This document shows, one piece after another, positions 11,243 through 19,759 of a stretch of 64,000 bases of DNA. Each line of letters begins with the position of its first letter. Position 1 is the stretch's first letter. The notes under the pieces were generated by a model. The model saw nothing but the letters and a program-made list of their open reading frames with translations. It was not told the DNA's origin and made no database searches. Origin of the DNA: Magnetospirillum fulvum MGU-K5 (lineage in GTDB: Bacteria > Pseudomonadota > Alphaproteobacteria > Rhodospirillales > Magnetospirillaceae); contig NZ_AQPH01000007.1 of assembly GCF_000442515.1 (NCBI RefSeq), forward strand, positions 1 to 64,000, written 5' to 3'. A program made the position numbers and the translations under genes.

Positions 11243-12382
11243 CTAAAGTACGTCGATAAGTCCGTCCGGGCCGAGCCGATGGCCACAGCCCAAACGGTGC
11301 GCTTCGGCCGCCGCGTCGGCGCCGTCGTCCAACCCGGCGACGGTCACCCATCCCTGGTCATGCAATTGCTGAATCCTGGACCGCGCTGTGCCCGCCGGGA
11401 CGAACACCCGTCCGGGAGCACGGGGAGCGGGCAGCGTCGCCAGCACCGAATCCATGAACACGGTGGCCCCCACCGCGGGTTCGATCCCACCGGCGAGATA
11501 GCGGCCGCCCCGGCCCAGTTCGGCCCCGAGATTGCGGGCATACAGCGTAAAGCCGACGCCGCAATGATATTCGAACCCCCGATTCTCGACCGGATCGACG
11601 GTCAGGGGCAGATCGGGCAGAGCGGCGCGAACGCGGGCGACAACCCCGGCCAGCCGTTCGCGCTCGGCGGCGGCGGCGGGCGGCAACGCCAACGCCTGCA
11701 ACGCGGCCAGGGCGCGGTCAACCGGACCGGCGGCGGCGATCAGCGACTGAAGCAGCCCGGCGGCGGCCCCGCCGATTTCGGCGACCGTCGCGGAATCCTT
11801 ATGATCAAGGGCAGCGCGGAGAGCGTCGGCCACCTCGCCGTCCAGCCCCAGTTCGGCAAACAAAGCCGGGACCAGGGTCGGCAGCGACAGATCGACGGTA
11901 ACCCCCTCGACCCCCAGTTCGGACAAAGCGGCCCCGATCAGAACCAGCACCTCGGCATCGGCGGCGGCGGCGTCCGAACCGATCAGTTCGATCCCGGCCT
12001 GGGCGAACTGGCGATCGGCGCGCAACTGGCTGCCTTTGACCCGCAGCACCTGCCCGGCATAGGACAGGCGCAGCGGACGGGGCGCGCTCGTCAGCCGGGT
12101 GGTAGCGATACGGGCAACCTGCGGCGTCATGTCGGCGCGCAGCCCCATGATCTTCTGGCTCTGCGGGTCCATCACCCGGAAGGTCTGGGCCGAGGCGGCG
12201 ACGGCGGGGCCGTCGAGCAGGCTTTCCTCGAACTCGATCAACGGCGGCTTGACCCGGTCATACCCCTGGGCGGCGAACAGGCGCATCAGCCGTTCGACCA
12301 CGCCCGCCTCGTGGGCGGCGTCGGGAGACAACATGTCACGCAAGCCGGCGGGCAACAGGGCCCGGTGGGCAAAATCAGTCAT
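11243..12382 (-). CDS. hisZ: ATP phosphoribosyltransferase regulatory subunit
   Basis: HisZ is a catalytically dead paralogue of histidyl-tRNA synthetase that assembles with short-form HisG and makes it active and histidine-sensitive. This 379-residue protein has the class II synthetase-like core: [15 protein letters not shown] at the start, motif-2-like [19 protein letters not shown], and [20 protein letters not shown] near the end. Its presence predicts a short HisG elsewhere in the genome. It is the first gene of hisZ-purA. The 223-base gap to the divergent thiD must hold both promoters. No strong Shine-Dalgarno precedes ATG 12382. Confidence 0.93.
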   Translation of the reverse strand: MTDFAHRALLPAGLRDMLSPDAAHEAGVVERLMRLFAAQGYDRVKPPLIEFEESLLDGPAVAASAQTFRVMDPQSQKIMGLRADMTPQVARIATTRLTSAPRPLRLSYAGQVLRVKGSQLRADRQFAQAGIELIGSDAAAADAEVLVLIGAALSELGVEGVTVDLSLPTLVPALFAELGLDGEVADALRAALDHKDSATVAEIGGAAAGLLQSLIAAAGPVDRALAALQALALPPAAAAERERLAGVVARVRAALPDLPLTVDPVENRGFEYHCGVGFTLYARNLGAELGRGGRYLAGGIEPAVGATVFMDSVLATLPAPRAPGRVFVPAGTARSRIQQLHDQGWVTVAGLDDGADAAAEAHRLGCGHRLGPDGLIDVL

Positions 12383-12605
12383 CGGCGGTGTCGCAACCTG
12401 GAACAGGGGCAGCCGGACAGGGCCGCCCGGTCACCCGACGGTCGGGTAACAGCGGATGTACCGCGTTTACCCCGGCGCGGCAAACGGAAATGCGGCGGGG
12501 ACGGCAAATCCGCCCCTGGGATCGCGGGGCCGCGTCTGGCAAAGGGCGCGGAAATGAAGTACCCAGAGAGGGATTCATATTTATAGAGCGATCGGAGGGC
12601 TGACG

Positions 12606-13412
12606 ATGACAGGGTCCCAGAGCGGCCGGGTGCTGATCGTGGCCGGGTCGGATTCCGGCGGTGGAGCCGGGATTCAGGCCGACCTGAAGACCGTCACCTG
12701 CCTGGGCGGCTATGGTGCCAGCGCCATCACCGCGCTGACGGCGCAGAACACGATGGGCGTCTTTGCCGTCGAAGCGGTGCCGCCCGCCTTTGTCCGCCGC
12801 CAGATCGATCTGGTGATCGACGATATCGGCGCCGATTGCATCAAGACCGGGATGCTGGCTTCGGCCGAGATCATCGCGGCGGTGGCCGATTCGCTCGACC
12901 GCGTCCCCGACGTTCCGCTGGTGCTCGATCCGGTGATGGTCGCCAAGGGCGGCGCGGCCCTGCTCGACCCGGCGGCGGTCGATACCCTGATCCGCCGCCT
13001 GCTGCCGCGCGCCCATGTGCTGACCCCCAATCTGCCCGAGGCCGAGGCTTTGCTGGGCCGCCCGATCCCCGATGCGGCAGCGATGGAGATCGCGGCCCGC
13101 GATCTGCTCCGCTTCGGCTCGCGGGCGGTGCTGCTGAAAGGCGGCCATCTCGACGGCGACGATCTGATCGACCTGCTGGCCGATGCCGATGGAGTGCGGG
13201 TGTTCTCGGGGCGGCGGCTGCCCGGAACATCGACTCACGGCACCGGTTGCACCCTGGCCTCGGCGATCGCCACCGGACTGGCCCAGGGGCTGGACCTCGT
13301 CGCTTCGGTCGAGCGCGGCCGCGCCTATGTCCGCCGCGCCATCGAAACCGCTCCCGGCCTCGGCCATGGCCACGGCCCGCTCAACCACGGCCACACCGTG
13401 GCGGCGTTTTAG
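12606..13412 (+). CDS. thiD: Hydroxymethylpyrimidine/phosphomethylpyrimidine kinase
   Basis: Phosphorylates HMP and HMP-phosphate in thiamine synthesis. The 268-residue ribokinase-fold protein has GSDSGGGAGIQADLKT at the start, ITALTAQNTMGV, VLDPVMVAKGG, TPNLPEAEALLG and the anion-hole motif HGTGCTLASAIA near the end. ATG 12606 follows GGAGG with good spacing. It stands alone, with no other thi gene and no recognisable TPP riboswitch in the 223 bases upstream; the leader has only a weak AT-rich patch (ATTTATAG near 12580). Confidence 0.95.
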   Translation: MTGSQSGRVLIVAGSDSGGGAGIQADLKTVTCLGGYGASAITALTAQNTMGVFAVEAVPPAFVRRQIDLVIDDIGADCIKTGMLASAEIIAAVADSLDRVPDVPLVLDPVMVAKGGAALLDPAAVDTLIRRLLPRAHVLTPNLPEAEALLGRPIPDAAAMEIAARDLLRFGSRAVLLKGGHLDGDDLIDLLADADGVRVFSGRRLPGTSTHGTGCTLASAIATGLAQGLDLVASVERGRAYVRRAIETAPGLGHGHGPLNHGHTVAAF

Positions 13413-13444
13413 AATTCGTTCGGGATTAAAGGGAAACAGCTCGC

Positions 13445-13508
13445 CCGTCGTGGCCGGGCTTGACCCGGCCACCCAGATGGCCCCCCGGGTCAAACCCGGG
13501 GGTGACGG
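13445..13508. repeat. Alphaproteobacterial-type intergenic palindromic repeat
   Basis: Two adjacent dyads, TGGCCGGG/CCCGGCCA (13451-13471) and CCCCCGGGT/ACCCGGGGG (13482-13502), are bracketed by CGTC and GACG. The core GGGCTTGACCCGG is typical of repetitive elements scattered between genes in many alphaproteobacteria. It sits between the convergent thiD and Cys-cluster genes and may also act as a bidirectional stop. Confidence 0.65.
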
Positions 13509-13543
13509 TCCCAAAATCTGACGCACGCTGACCCGCCGCGTTG

Positions 13544-14230
13544 TCAGTCCGCCGCTTCGACCCAGCCATGCAGGCGGACCCGATCGGGGAACGGAGCCTC
13601 GCCCCGCGCCCAGGCGGCACCGGAATCGGGATGGTCGAACACCGCTTTAAGCGCCGGAGCAAACTCCAGCGCCGAACAATCCAGCCCGACCCGATACAGC
13701 GGCCGGGTCATCCCCTGCCCCACCGCGTCGTAAAGCTGGCGCGGCAGGCTCAGGGCGCGGTGGCGGATTGGCGGACCGCCCTCGGGCGGGTCGATCTTGG
13801 CGAAGGTCGCCATGCACCAGCGTGGATCGGGTTGATAGAGCCCCCGGCATTTCAGCGGCCGAACCGGATAGATCGCGCAGGCTCCGTCAGCCAGGAACGG
13901 ACAGATCCGCCCGCCGGACCACGCGGCCAGCCGCTCGCGCAGAACGTCCGCATCCGGGCGATGGCGCAGATCGGCGGCGATCGCCAGCGCCTCGATGGTC
14001 GAAACCTCGACCGGCTGATGGCAGCACCAGCCGCACCCGGCGGCGCAGGCGGCGGACTCGCCGTCAACGGCGGCGCGACGCTCTGCCCACAGACGGTCGG
14101 CGGCGCGGTGACAGGCGGGAACGGCGGCCAGCACGGCCTCGACGCCGTCAGCCAAAGCGGCGGCAACGATCTCTTGCGCAAGGTGGTGGGCAGCATCAAG
14201 CCAATGCCGCTCAGGATTGATCGGGTCCAT
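13544..14230 (-). CDS. YkgJ-family cysteine-cluster protein
   Basis: Small soluble protein with the metal-binding Cys pattern of the YkgJ/zinc-or-iron-chelating family: CAAGCGWCCH near residue 65, then CPFLADGACAIYPVRPLKCRG and a later WCMATF. These cysteines are thought to bind a metal ion; substrate and function are unknown for the family. Start choice matters. ATG 14230 stands 6 bases after a perfect extended -10 (TGGTATAAT), so transcription could begin on the start codon itself. ATG 14266 is in frame and would add 12 residues (MAKKPPLWYNLA) encoded by that promoter, with only a weak ribosome site. Confidence 0.85.
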   Translation of the reverse strand: MDPINPERHWLDAAHHLAQEIVAAALADGVEAVLAAVPACHRAADRLWAERRAAVDGESAACAAGCGWCCHQPVEVSTIEALAIAADLRHRPDADVLRERLAAWSGGRICPFLADGACAIYPVRPLKCRGLYQPDPRWCMATFAKIDPPEGGPPIRHRALSLPRQLYDAVGQGMTRPLYRVGLDCSALEFAPALKAVFDHPDSGAAWARGEAPFPDRVRLHGWVEAAD

Positions 14231-14236
14231 CGCCAG

Positions 14237-14245
14237 ATTATACCA
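14237..14245 (-). promoter_or_regulatory. Extended -10 promoter of the YkgJ-family gene
   Basis: On the minus strand TGGTATAAT is a perfect extended -10 element. The next six bases lead straight into ATG 14230, which would make the mRNA leaderless. The -35 position (TGGCGA) is weak, as is usual with an extended -10. Confidence 0.5.
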
Positions 14246-14411
14246 AAGGGGAGGCTTCTTCGCCATTTCCCCGCCGGTCCCGCTTGACGGGTGGGGGGCC
14301 GCCCCGGCATTCTGCCGCCACGGATTTCATCAGTGGACCGGATCCGATTCGTGCCGCCGCGCGCCGGGTGGGCCGGCCCACCAAACCTCTTGACCTGGGC
14401 GGGTGCCGGCC

Positions 14412-15023
14412 ATGTTCCTGCTGATCGATAATTACGATAGCTTCACCTACAACCTTTGGCATTATCTGGGCGAGTTGGGGGCCGATGTCGAAGTGCGGCG
14501 CAATGATGCGCTGACCGTCGATCAGGCCCTGGCGCTCCAGCCCCAGGGGATCGTGATCTCGCCCGGTCCGTGCGATCCCGACCGCGCCGGAATCTGTCTC
14601 GACCTGATCGCCGCCGCCGCCACGGCGCGGGTGCCGCTGTTCGGGGTCTGCCTCGGCCATCAATCGATCGGCCAGGCCTTCGGCGGCAAGGTGATCCGCG
14701 CGCCTCAACCGCTCCACGGCAAGATCAGCGATGTCAGCCATGACGGCACCGGGGTTTTCGCCGGTCTGCCCTCGCCGTTCCGCGCCACCCGCTACCACTC
14801 GCTGGTGGTCGAGCGCGAAACCTTCCCCGACTGCCTGCACATCTCGGCCTGGACCGACGACGGTCTGGTGATGGGTCTGGCTCACCGCGAACTGCCGATC
14901 TGGGGGGTGCAGTTCCACCCGGAAAGCATCGAGACCGAACACGGTCACCAGATGATCCGCAATTTCCTCGATTCCACCACGGGCCGCCCGGGGCGCGCCC
15001 ACCTCGACGGGGCCGCCGCCTGA
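14412..15023 (+). CDS. trpG: Anthranilate/aminodeoxychorismate synthase glutamine amidotransferase subunit
   Basis: Class I glutamine amidotransferase that supplies ammonia to TrpE (anthranilate) or PabB (aminodeoxychorismate). Motifs: [13 protein letters not shown] at the N-terminus, the oxyanion/nucleophile region [15 protein letters not shown] with catalytic Cys, and the His-Glu pair in [13 protein letters not shown]. The stop overlaps the trpD start (TGATG). trpE is not adjacent, and the distant pabB-pabC cluster has no amidotransferase of its own, so this protein may serve both pathways, as TrpG does in some bacteria (inference). An in-frame GTG at 14403 is an alternative start. Confidence 0.93.
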   Translation: MFLLIDNYDSFTYNLWHYLGELGADVEVRRNDALTVDQALALQPQGIVISPGPCDPDRAGICLDLIAAAATARVPLFGVCLGHQSIGQAFGGKVIRAPQPLHGKISDVSHDGTGVFAGLPSPFRATRYHSLVVERETFPDCLHISAWTDDGLVMGLAHRELPIWGVQFHPESIETEHGHQMIRNFLDSTTGRPGRAHLDGAAA

Positions 15024-16072
15024 TGAGCATTCAGACCATTCCTCCCGCCGCCCCCGTCACGATCAAGGACGTTCTGGGCCGTCTGGGCGCGGGACAGACC
15101 CTGTCGGAGTCCGAAGCCGAGGCGGTATTCGAGATCATCATGTCGGGTGACGCCACCCCGGCCCAGATCGGCGGCCTGCTGATGGCGCTCCGGGTCCGGG
15201 GCGAAACGGTCGAGGAAATCACCGGCGCCGCCCGCATCATGCGGTCGAAGGCGCTGCATATCGAGGCTCCGCCCGGCGCGATCGACACCTGCGGCACCGG
15301 CGGCGATGGGTCGGGCACCTATAACATCTCGACCGCCGCCGCGTTCGTCGTCGCCGCCTGCGGCGTGCCAGTGGCCAAGCATGGCAACCGCGCGCTGTCG
15401 TCGAAATCGGGCTCGGCCGACGTCCTGACCGCGCTGGGGATCAAGATCGATGCCGAGATCGATCTGGTGGTGGAATCGCTCAACACCATCAATATCGGCT
15501 TCCTGATGGCACCGCGTCATCACAACGCGATGCGCCATGTCGGCGGCCCCCGCGTCGAGCTGGGGACACGTACCATCTTCAATCTGCTCGGGCCGCTGGC
15601 CAATCCCGCCGGCACCCGCCGTCAGGTGATGGGCGTGTTCTCCGAACGCTGGGTCGAGCCGCTGGCCCATGTGCTGGGCCGCCTCGGTGCCGACCATGCC
15701 TGGGTCGTCCACGGATCGGACGGGCTGGACGAATTGACCACCACCGGCCCCACCACCGTTGCCGAGTTCAAGGATGGCGCGGTTCGGGTCTTCACCGTGA
15801 CCCCGGAACAGGCCGGGCTGGCCCGCGCCGTGCCCGACGATCTGAAAGGCGGCGATGCTGCAATCAACGCTGCCGCGTTGCGGGCGGTGCTGGCGGGTGA
15901 ACCCGGCCCCTATCGCGATATCGTCGTGCTGAACGCCGCCGCCGCTTTGGTGGTGGCCGGGCACGCCCCCGATCTTGCCGCCGCCGCCCGGCTGGCCGAA
16001 CAGGCCATCGACAGCCGCGCCGCCATCACCACGCTCGACCGCATGATCGCCATCTCCAACCGGAATTCCTGA
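15023..16072 (+). CDS. trpD: Anthranilate phosphoribosyltransferase
   Basis: Transfers phosphoribose from PRPP to anthranilate in tryptophan synthesis. The 349-residue protein has the PRPP-binding [19 protein letters not shown], the [17 protein letters not shown] loop, and GPLANPAG further on. Length is standard. Its ATG overlaps the trpG stop codon by one base, so translation is probably coupled. trpC follows after 4 bases. Confidence 0.97.
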   Translation: MSIQTIPPAAPVTIKDVLGRLGAGQTLSESEAEAVFEIIMSGDATPAQIGGLLMALRVRGETVEEITGAARIMRSKALHIEAPPGAIDTCGTGGDGSGTYNISTAAAFVVAACGVPVAKHGNRALSSKSGSADVLTALGIKIDAEIDLVVESLNTINIGFLMAPRHHNAMRHVGGPRVELGTRTIFNLLGPLANPAGTRRQVMGVFSERWVEPLAHVLGRLGADHAWVVHGSDGLDELTTTGPTTVAEFKDGAVRVFTVTPEQAGLARAVPDDLKGGDAAINAAALRAVLAGEPGPYRDIVVLNAAAALVVAGHAPDLAAAARLAEQAIDSRAAITTLDRMIAISNRNS

Positions 16073-16076
16073 CACC

Positions 16077-16898
16077 ATGTCCGATACCCCGACCGTCCTG
16101 GACCGCATCTGTGGCGAGAAACGCAAGCAGGTGGCCGAGCTGAAAGGCCGCCGCACCATTCAAGAATTGCTGAAGCGGGCCGAGGATCAGGCCCCGCCGC
16201 GCGGCTTTGCCCAGTCGATGCAGACCCAGATCGACAAGATCGGCTTTGGCATCATCGCCGAGATCAAGAAGGCGTCGCCCTCGGCCGGGGTGATCCGCCC
16301 CAATTTCCAGCCCGCCCAGTTGGCCCGCGCCTATCAACGCGGTGGTGCCGCCTGTCTGTCGGTGTTAACCGACCAGCGCTTTTTCCAGGGCAGCGACGCC
16401 GATCTCGGCGCGGCGCGCTCGGCCTGCGATCTGCCGGTGCTGCGCAAGGATTTCATGGTCGATCCCTATCAGATCGTCGAGGCCCGGGCGTTGGGAGCCG
16501 ATTGCGTTCTGCTGATCGTCGCCGCCCTGACCGACACCGAACTGGAGCAGATGGAGGGGATCGCCCTTGGCTATGGCATGGACGTCATCCTCGAAGTCCA
16601 TGACGAAGCCGAACTGGCCCGTGCGGTAAAGCTGAAATCGCCGCTGATCGGCATCAACAACCGCGACCTCAAGATCATGAAGACCGACCTCGCCACCAGC
16701 GAACGGCTGGTGCCGCTGCTGCCCGAAGGCAAGATCGCGATCTCGGAAAGCGGGCTGGAAGGCCCAGGCGACCTGAAGCGGATGGCCGCGCTGGGCGTCC
16801 GTCGTTTCCTAATCGGCGAGGCGCTGATGCGTCGCACCGATGTCGAGCAGGCGCTGAAGGTGATGCTGGCCGGAGCCGGGGCAACCCTGTCGGCCTGA
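16077..16898 (+). CDS. trpC: Indole-3-glycerol phosphate synthase
   Basis: Closes the indole ring from carboxyphenylamino-deoxyribulose phosphate. TIM-barrel motifs are complete: IIAEIKKASPSAGVIR with the catalytic Lys, VLTDQRFFQGS, LRKDFMVDPYQI, GADCVLLI, IGINNRDL and ISESGL. This is the stand-alone form (273 aa), not a fusion with TrpF. It is the third gene of trpGDC. In many alphaproteobacteria moaC and moeA lie between trpC and lexA; here lexA follows directly, behind its own promoter. Confidence 0.97.
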   Translation: MSDTPTVLDRICGEKRKQVAELKGRRTIQELLKRAEDQAPPRGFAQSMQTQIDKIGFGIIAEIKKASPSAGVIRPNFQPAQLARAYQRGGAACLSVLTDQRFFQGSDADLGAARSACDLPVLRKDFMVDPYQIVEARALGADCVLLIVAALTDTELEQMEGIALGYGMDVILEVHDEAELARAVKLKSPLIGINNRDLKIMKTDLATSERLVPLLPEGKIAISESGLEGPGDLKRMAALGVRRFLIGEALMRRTDVEQALKVMLAGAGATLSA

Positions 16899-16934
16899 GG
16901 CCCTGACGCCCCCGCCCGGGGGCGCAGAACCTGC

Positions 16935-16963
16935 TTGACGCAAAAAGAGAACGGGGATAGAAC
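16935..16963 (+). promoter_or_regulatory. lexA promoter with overlapping SOS box
   Basis: A -35 TTGACG (16935-16940) and a -10 TAGAAC (16958-16963) are 17 bases apart. GAAC-N7-GAAC (16949-16963) is the reverse complement of the alphaproteobacterial SOS box GTTC-N7-GTTC and covers the spacer and the -10. LexA bound here would block its own transcription. Confidence 0.82.
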
Positions 16964-17021
16964 GAAACCGGGACCGTTTGGTCTTTGTTCCGGCTTCGGC
17001 CGCTGCGAAAGGATGCCCGGC

Positions 17022-17726
17022 ATGCTGACCCGCAAGCAGTACGAACTGTTGATGTTTATCGACCAGCGCTTGCGCGCGACCGGCGTGTCGCCGTCCTTCG
17101 ACGAAATGAAGGACGCGCTTGATCTGAAGTCGAAATCGGGCATCCACCGTCTGATTACCGGGCTGGAGGAACGCGGCTTCATCCGCCGCCTCGCCCACCG
17201 CGCCCGCGCCCTCGAGGTGCTGCGGATGCCCGACAACGCCGCCGATCAGCCTTTGCCGCCGCCGACGCGGGCGTTCTCTCCGACCGTGATCAAGGGCAGC
17301 TTCTCGCAGGTGCTGCCCGGCGCGGCGGTGGCCGGTCCCTCCGACGCGATCACCCTTCCGCTTTACGGCAAGATCGCCGCCGGAACCCCGATCGAGGCGT
17401 TGCGCGACCATTCCAGCAGCATCGACGTTCCCGGCCTGATGCTGGGCAACGGCAATCACTACGCCCTGACCGTCGAGGGCGATTCGATGATTGATGCCGG
17501 TATCCTTGACGGTGACGTCGTGGTGGTGCGCAGTTGCGAAATTGCCGATGCCGGAACCATCGTCGTCGCGCTGGTCGATGATGTCGAGGTGACCTTGAAG
17601 CGTCTGCGCCGCAAGGGGGCGTCGATCGCACTCGAACCCGCCAACAAGAAATACGAGACCCGAATCTTTCCCCCTGATCGGGTCAAGGTTCAGGGCCGAT
17701 TAGTCGGCCTGCTGCGGAGGTACTGA
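17022..17726 (+). CDS. lexA: LexA repressor
   Basis: SOS-response repressor that self-cleaves when RecA filaments form. Residues 1-65 are the winged helix-turn-helix ([12 protein letters not shown], then [20 protein letters not shown]). After a long linker comes the S24 peptidase-like domain. The cleavage site is Ala120-Gly121 (KIAAGTPI), the nucleophile is Ser155 in [10 protein letters not shown], and the general base is Lys193 in VTLKRL. The 234-residue length fits the alphaproteobacterial form. ATG 17022 follows AAAGG by 9 bases; ATG 17013 is less well placed. The operator upstream predicts autoregulation. Confidence 0.97.
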   Translation: MLTRKQYELLMFIDQRLRATGVSPSFDEMKDALDLKSKSGIHRLITGLEERGFIRRLAHRARALEVLRMPDNAADQPLPPPTRAFSPTVIKGSFSQVLPGAAVAGPSDAITLPLYGKIAAGTPIEALRDHSSSIDVPGLMLGNGNHYALTVEGDSMIDAGILDGDVVVVRSCEIADAGTIVVALVDDVEVTLKRLRRKGASIALEPANKKYETRIFPPDRVKVQGRLVGLLRRY

Positions 17727-17728
17727 CC

Positions 17729-17935
17729 ATGGCCTCCCGTCGTCCCCTGCGCTTCGGCTTCACTGTCGACGGGCAGCCGTCGACGGGAGACAGTGCCGAT
17801 ATGCGCGTAACCTATCACGGCCGTTTCAATCGAAAAGCCGCCGAAGCCGACGCCCGTCGCCGGTTCGAGGAATGGCGTAATATCGGCAATCCACTGATCC
17901 GTCGCTGGTCCGCCGATCAGATTGTGCTCACCTAG
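17729..17935 (+). CDS. Small hypothetical protein co-transcribed with lexA
   Basis: A 68-residue basic protein (starts MASRRPLRFGFTVDG, contains YHGRFNRKAAEADARRRFEEW) with no recognised domain, no signal peptide and no membrane helix. Its ATG lies 2 bases after the lexA stop, and GGAGG at 17716-17720 is correctly spaced, so it should be translated from the lexA transcript and be induced by DNA damage. Function unknown. Reality is supported by the ribosome site and spacing, not by family recognition. Confidence 0.6.
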   Translation: MASRRPLRFGFTVDGQPSTGDSADMRVTYHGRFNRKAAEADARRRFEEWRNIGNPLIRRWSADQIVLT

Positions 17936-17985
17936 AAGGCTGACTGATTTTTTTGCAAAAAGAACGGGCAGACCAAAACTCGGGC

Positions 17986-18013
17986 TTGCTGGGGCGGCCT
18001 TTTGTAATATAAT
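17986..18013 (+). promoter_or_regulatory. Promoter of the Lrp/AsnC-type gene
   Basis: A perfect -10 TATAAT (18008-18013) is preceded, 16 bases upstream, by TTGCTG (17986-17991). The surrounding bases are AT-rich compared with the neighbourhood. It is 31 bases upstream of the gene start. Confidence 0.6.
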
Positions 18014-18044
18014 TTCGCGCACCCATGGGTTTTGGAGTTTCTTT

Positions 18045-18557
18045 ATGCAGCGGGTCAAGCTCGACCGCATTGATCGTCGAATTCTCGCCGATCTGCAAGC
18101 CGACGGCCGGATGACCAATGTCGAACTGGCGCGACGATCAGGAATATCGGCCCCGCCCTGCTTAAGGCGGGTGCGGGCCTTGGAAGAAGCGGGGTATGTC
18201 CGGGGCTACCACGCCGATATTGATCCGGCGGCGCTGGGCTACAATGTCACGATTTTCGCCCATGTCGGCCTCAGCTCTCAGGCCGAAAGCGACCTGAAGG
18301 CGTTTGAGGATCTCGCCAACACCTGGCCCGAAGTGCGCGAATGCCACATGCTGGCGGGCGAGATGGATTTCCTGCTGAAAATCGTCGCCCACGATTGGGA
18401 CGATTATCAGCGGTTCCTGACCACCCGCCTGACCGCCGCCCCCAATATCAGCCACGTCAAAAGCGCGCTGGCGATCCGCAGCGCCAAGGTCCAGCCCGGC
18501 GTGCCGATCGAACTCGACGCCCCTGGCGATTTCGACCCGATCGCCGAGGACGAGTAA
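18045..18557 (+). CDS. Lrp/AsnC-family transcriptional regulator
   Basis: A 170-residue feast/famine regulator. The N-terminal helix-turn-helix is at about 6-60 (LDRIDRRILADLQADGRM, VELARRSGISAPPCLRRVRAL), and the C-terminal RAM ligand-binding domain has the usual VRECHMLAGEMDFLLKI and a final VKSALAI. Such proteins bind amino acids and control amino-acid metabolism; the ligand here cannot be told. No transporter or enzyme gene is divergently paired with it, so it may act at a distance. ATG 18045 follows GGAG at 18034-18037. Confidence 0.93.
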   Translation: MQRVKLDRIDRRILADLQADGRMTNVELARRSGISAPPCLRRVRALEEAGYVRGYHADIDPAALGYNVTIFAHVGLSSQAESDLKAFEDLANTWPEVRECHMLAGEMDFLLKIVAHDWDDYQRFLTTRLTAAPNISHVKSALAIRSAKVQPGVPIELDAPGDFDPIAEDE

Positions 18558-18602
18558 GACCAACCGGCCAAATCGAGGGTTGGCCGGTATAACCCGACCG
18601 CT

Positions 18603-18640
18603 TCCGTCATGCCCCTGCCCGACAACATGGGCATGACGGA
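18603..18640. repeat. Intergenic palindrome between convergent genes
   Basis: Perfect 12-bp arms, TCCGTCATGCCC and GGGCATGACGGA, flank a 14-base loop. The arm sequence resembles the outer part of alphaproteobacterial intergenic palindromic repeats. It may also serve as a bidirectional terminator between the Lrp gene and the HAD gene. Confidence 0.6.
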
Positions 18641-18656
18641 TCGGTCCTGATCGCGC

Positions 18657-19334
18657 TTACTTCCCCCGCGCGGCCGCCCTCACCCGGCGCAGACGGTCGA
18701 GATCGACCGAACCGAGATCGGGATAGACCGCCAAGGCCCCGGTGAAATCATCGCCCCCGGTATAGACGCTTTCGGTCACCACCACGTCCAACCCGGCGGT
18801 ACGGGCGGCCTGAACCCCGTGCGCGGAATCCTCGATCACCAGACATTGCCGCGCCGGGACCCCCAACCGATCCAGCACCATGTGATAGACCGAGGGATCG
18901 GGCTTCTTCTTCGGGGTATCCTCGCCGCTGACGACGACATCGAACCAGTCGCACCGCTTGGGCCCCAGCAGCGCGACAATATTGGCGCGGCTGGTGGTGG
19001 TGGCCAACGCCAGCTTCAGCCCCTCGGCCCGAGCCTGCGCGATCAGCGGCAGGATTCCCGGCCGGAGCGACAGCGCGCCTTCGGACGCCATCCGGGTGTA
19101 ATGGGCGGTTTTGGCGGCATGCAGGGTCGCGACCAATTCATCGGAGACATCGGGCGCAAACGCCCGCAAACGCTCGCGTCCGCCCGCAACCTTCAGCAGG
19201 TCGCGGTACAGCGGACGATCCCAATGCCAGTCGAGACCGTTTTCGATAAAGGCATGATTGAAGGAGTCGCGGTGGACTTCCTCGGTTTCGGCGAGGGTAC
19301 CGTCAACGTCGAAGATCAGGGCAGCCAGGCTCAT
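18657..19334 (-). CDS. HAD-superfamily sugar-phosphate phosphatase, CbbY-like
   Basis: A 225-residue HAD hydrolase. The nucleophile motif is FDVDGTLAETE, where two Asp perform phosphoryl transfer. Motif II is LALATTTSR, the motif III Lys is in KKKPDPSVYH, and motif IV is VIEDSAHGVQAA. A helical cap follows motif I (FNHAFIENGLDWHWD). The pattern fits the CbbY/beta-phosphoglucomutase-like group, acting on sugar phosphates such as xylulose-1,5-bisphosphate, but no Rubisco genes are in view. Its ATG overlaps the stop of the upstream cupin gene (ATGA), so it is the third gene of a coupled operon. Confidence 0.88.
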   Translation of the reverse strand: MSLAALIFDVDGTLAETEEVHRDSFNHAFIENGLDWHWDRPLYRDLLKVAGGRERLRAFAPDVSDELVATLHAAKTAHYTRMASEGALSLRPGILPLIAQARAEGLKLALATTTSRANIVALLGPKRCDWFDVVVSGEDTPKKKPDPSVYHMVLDRLGVPARQCLVIEDSAHGVQAARTAGLDVVVTESVYTGGDDFTGALAVYPDLGSVDLDRLRRVRAAARGK

Positions 19335-19759
19335 GAAGGGGGGTTCCAGTCCGGTGGGGCCAGTTCGAAACCGGCGAAGGAGAAAGCGGGGGAAACGGTG
19401 CAGCCAACCAGGCTCCACGCCCCAAGCGGCACAGCGGCCTGCCATACGCCTGGAGCGACGATGCCTTGGGGAAGGTGGCCCTGGGCCAGATCGGGACCGA
19501 GGATCAGCGAATGCTCGGCCCGGCCGTCGTCGGACAGACGCAGCCGCAACGGCGCTCCGGCATGGAAATGCCAGATCTCGGTGGCGTCGATCCGATGCCA
19601 GTGCGACCGCTCACCCTCGCGCAGCAGATACAAAATCGCGGTTCCAGCCCCGCGCTGGTCGGGCGCATCGGGACTGTGCCGCCACGTTTCGGCATAATGA
19701 CCGCCTTCGGGATGAGGCTTCAGCCCCAGGCGGGCAATGATTTCTTCGGCCGAACTCAT
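19331..19759 (-). CDS. Cupin-fold DUF985-family protein
   Basis: A 142-residue single-domain cupin of the YML079/DUF985 type. It has LGLKPHPEGGHYAETWR at the start, the metal/ligand motif region SHWHRIDATEIWHFHAG in the middle, and SLVGCTVSPAFSFAGFEL near the end. Family members bind a small ligand, and their reaction is not firmly established. It overlaps both neighbours by four bases (ATGA at each junction): GST upstream and HAD phosphatase downstream. Confidence 0.85.
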   Translation of the reverse strand: MSSAEEIIARLGLKPHPEGGHYAETWRHSPDAPDQRGAGTAILYLLREGERSHWHRIDATEIWHFHAGAPLRLRLSDDGRAEHSLILGPDLAQGHLPQGIVAPGVWQAAVPLGAWSLVGCTVSPAFSFAGFELAPPDWNPPS

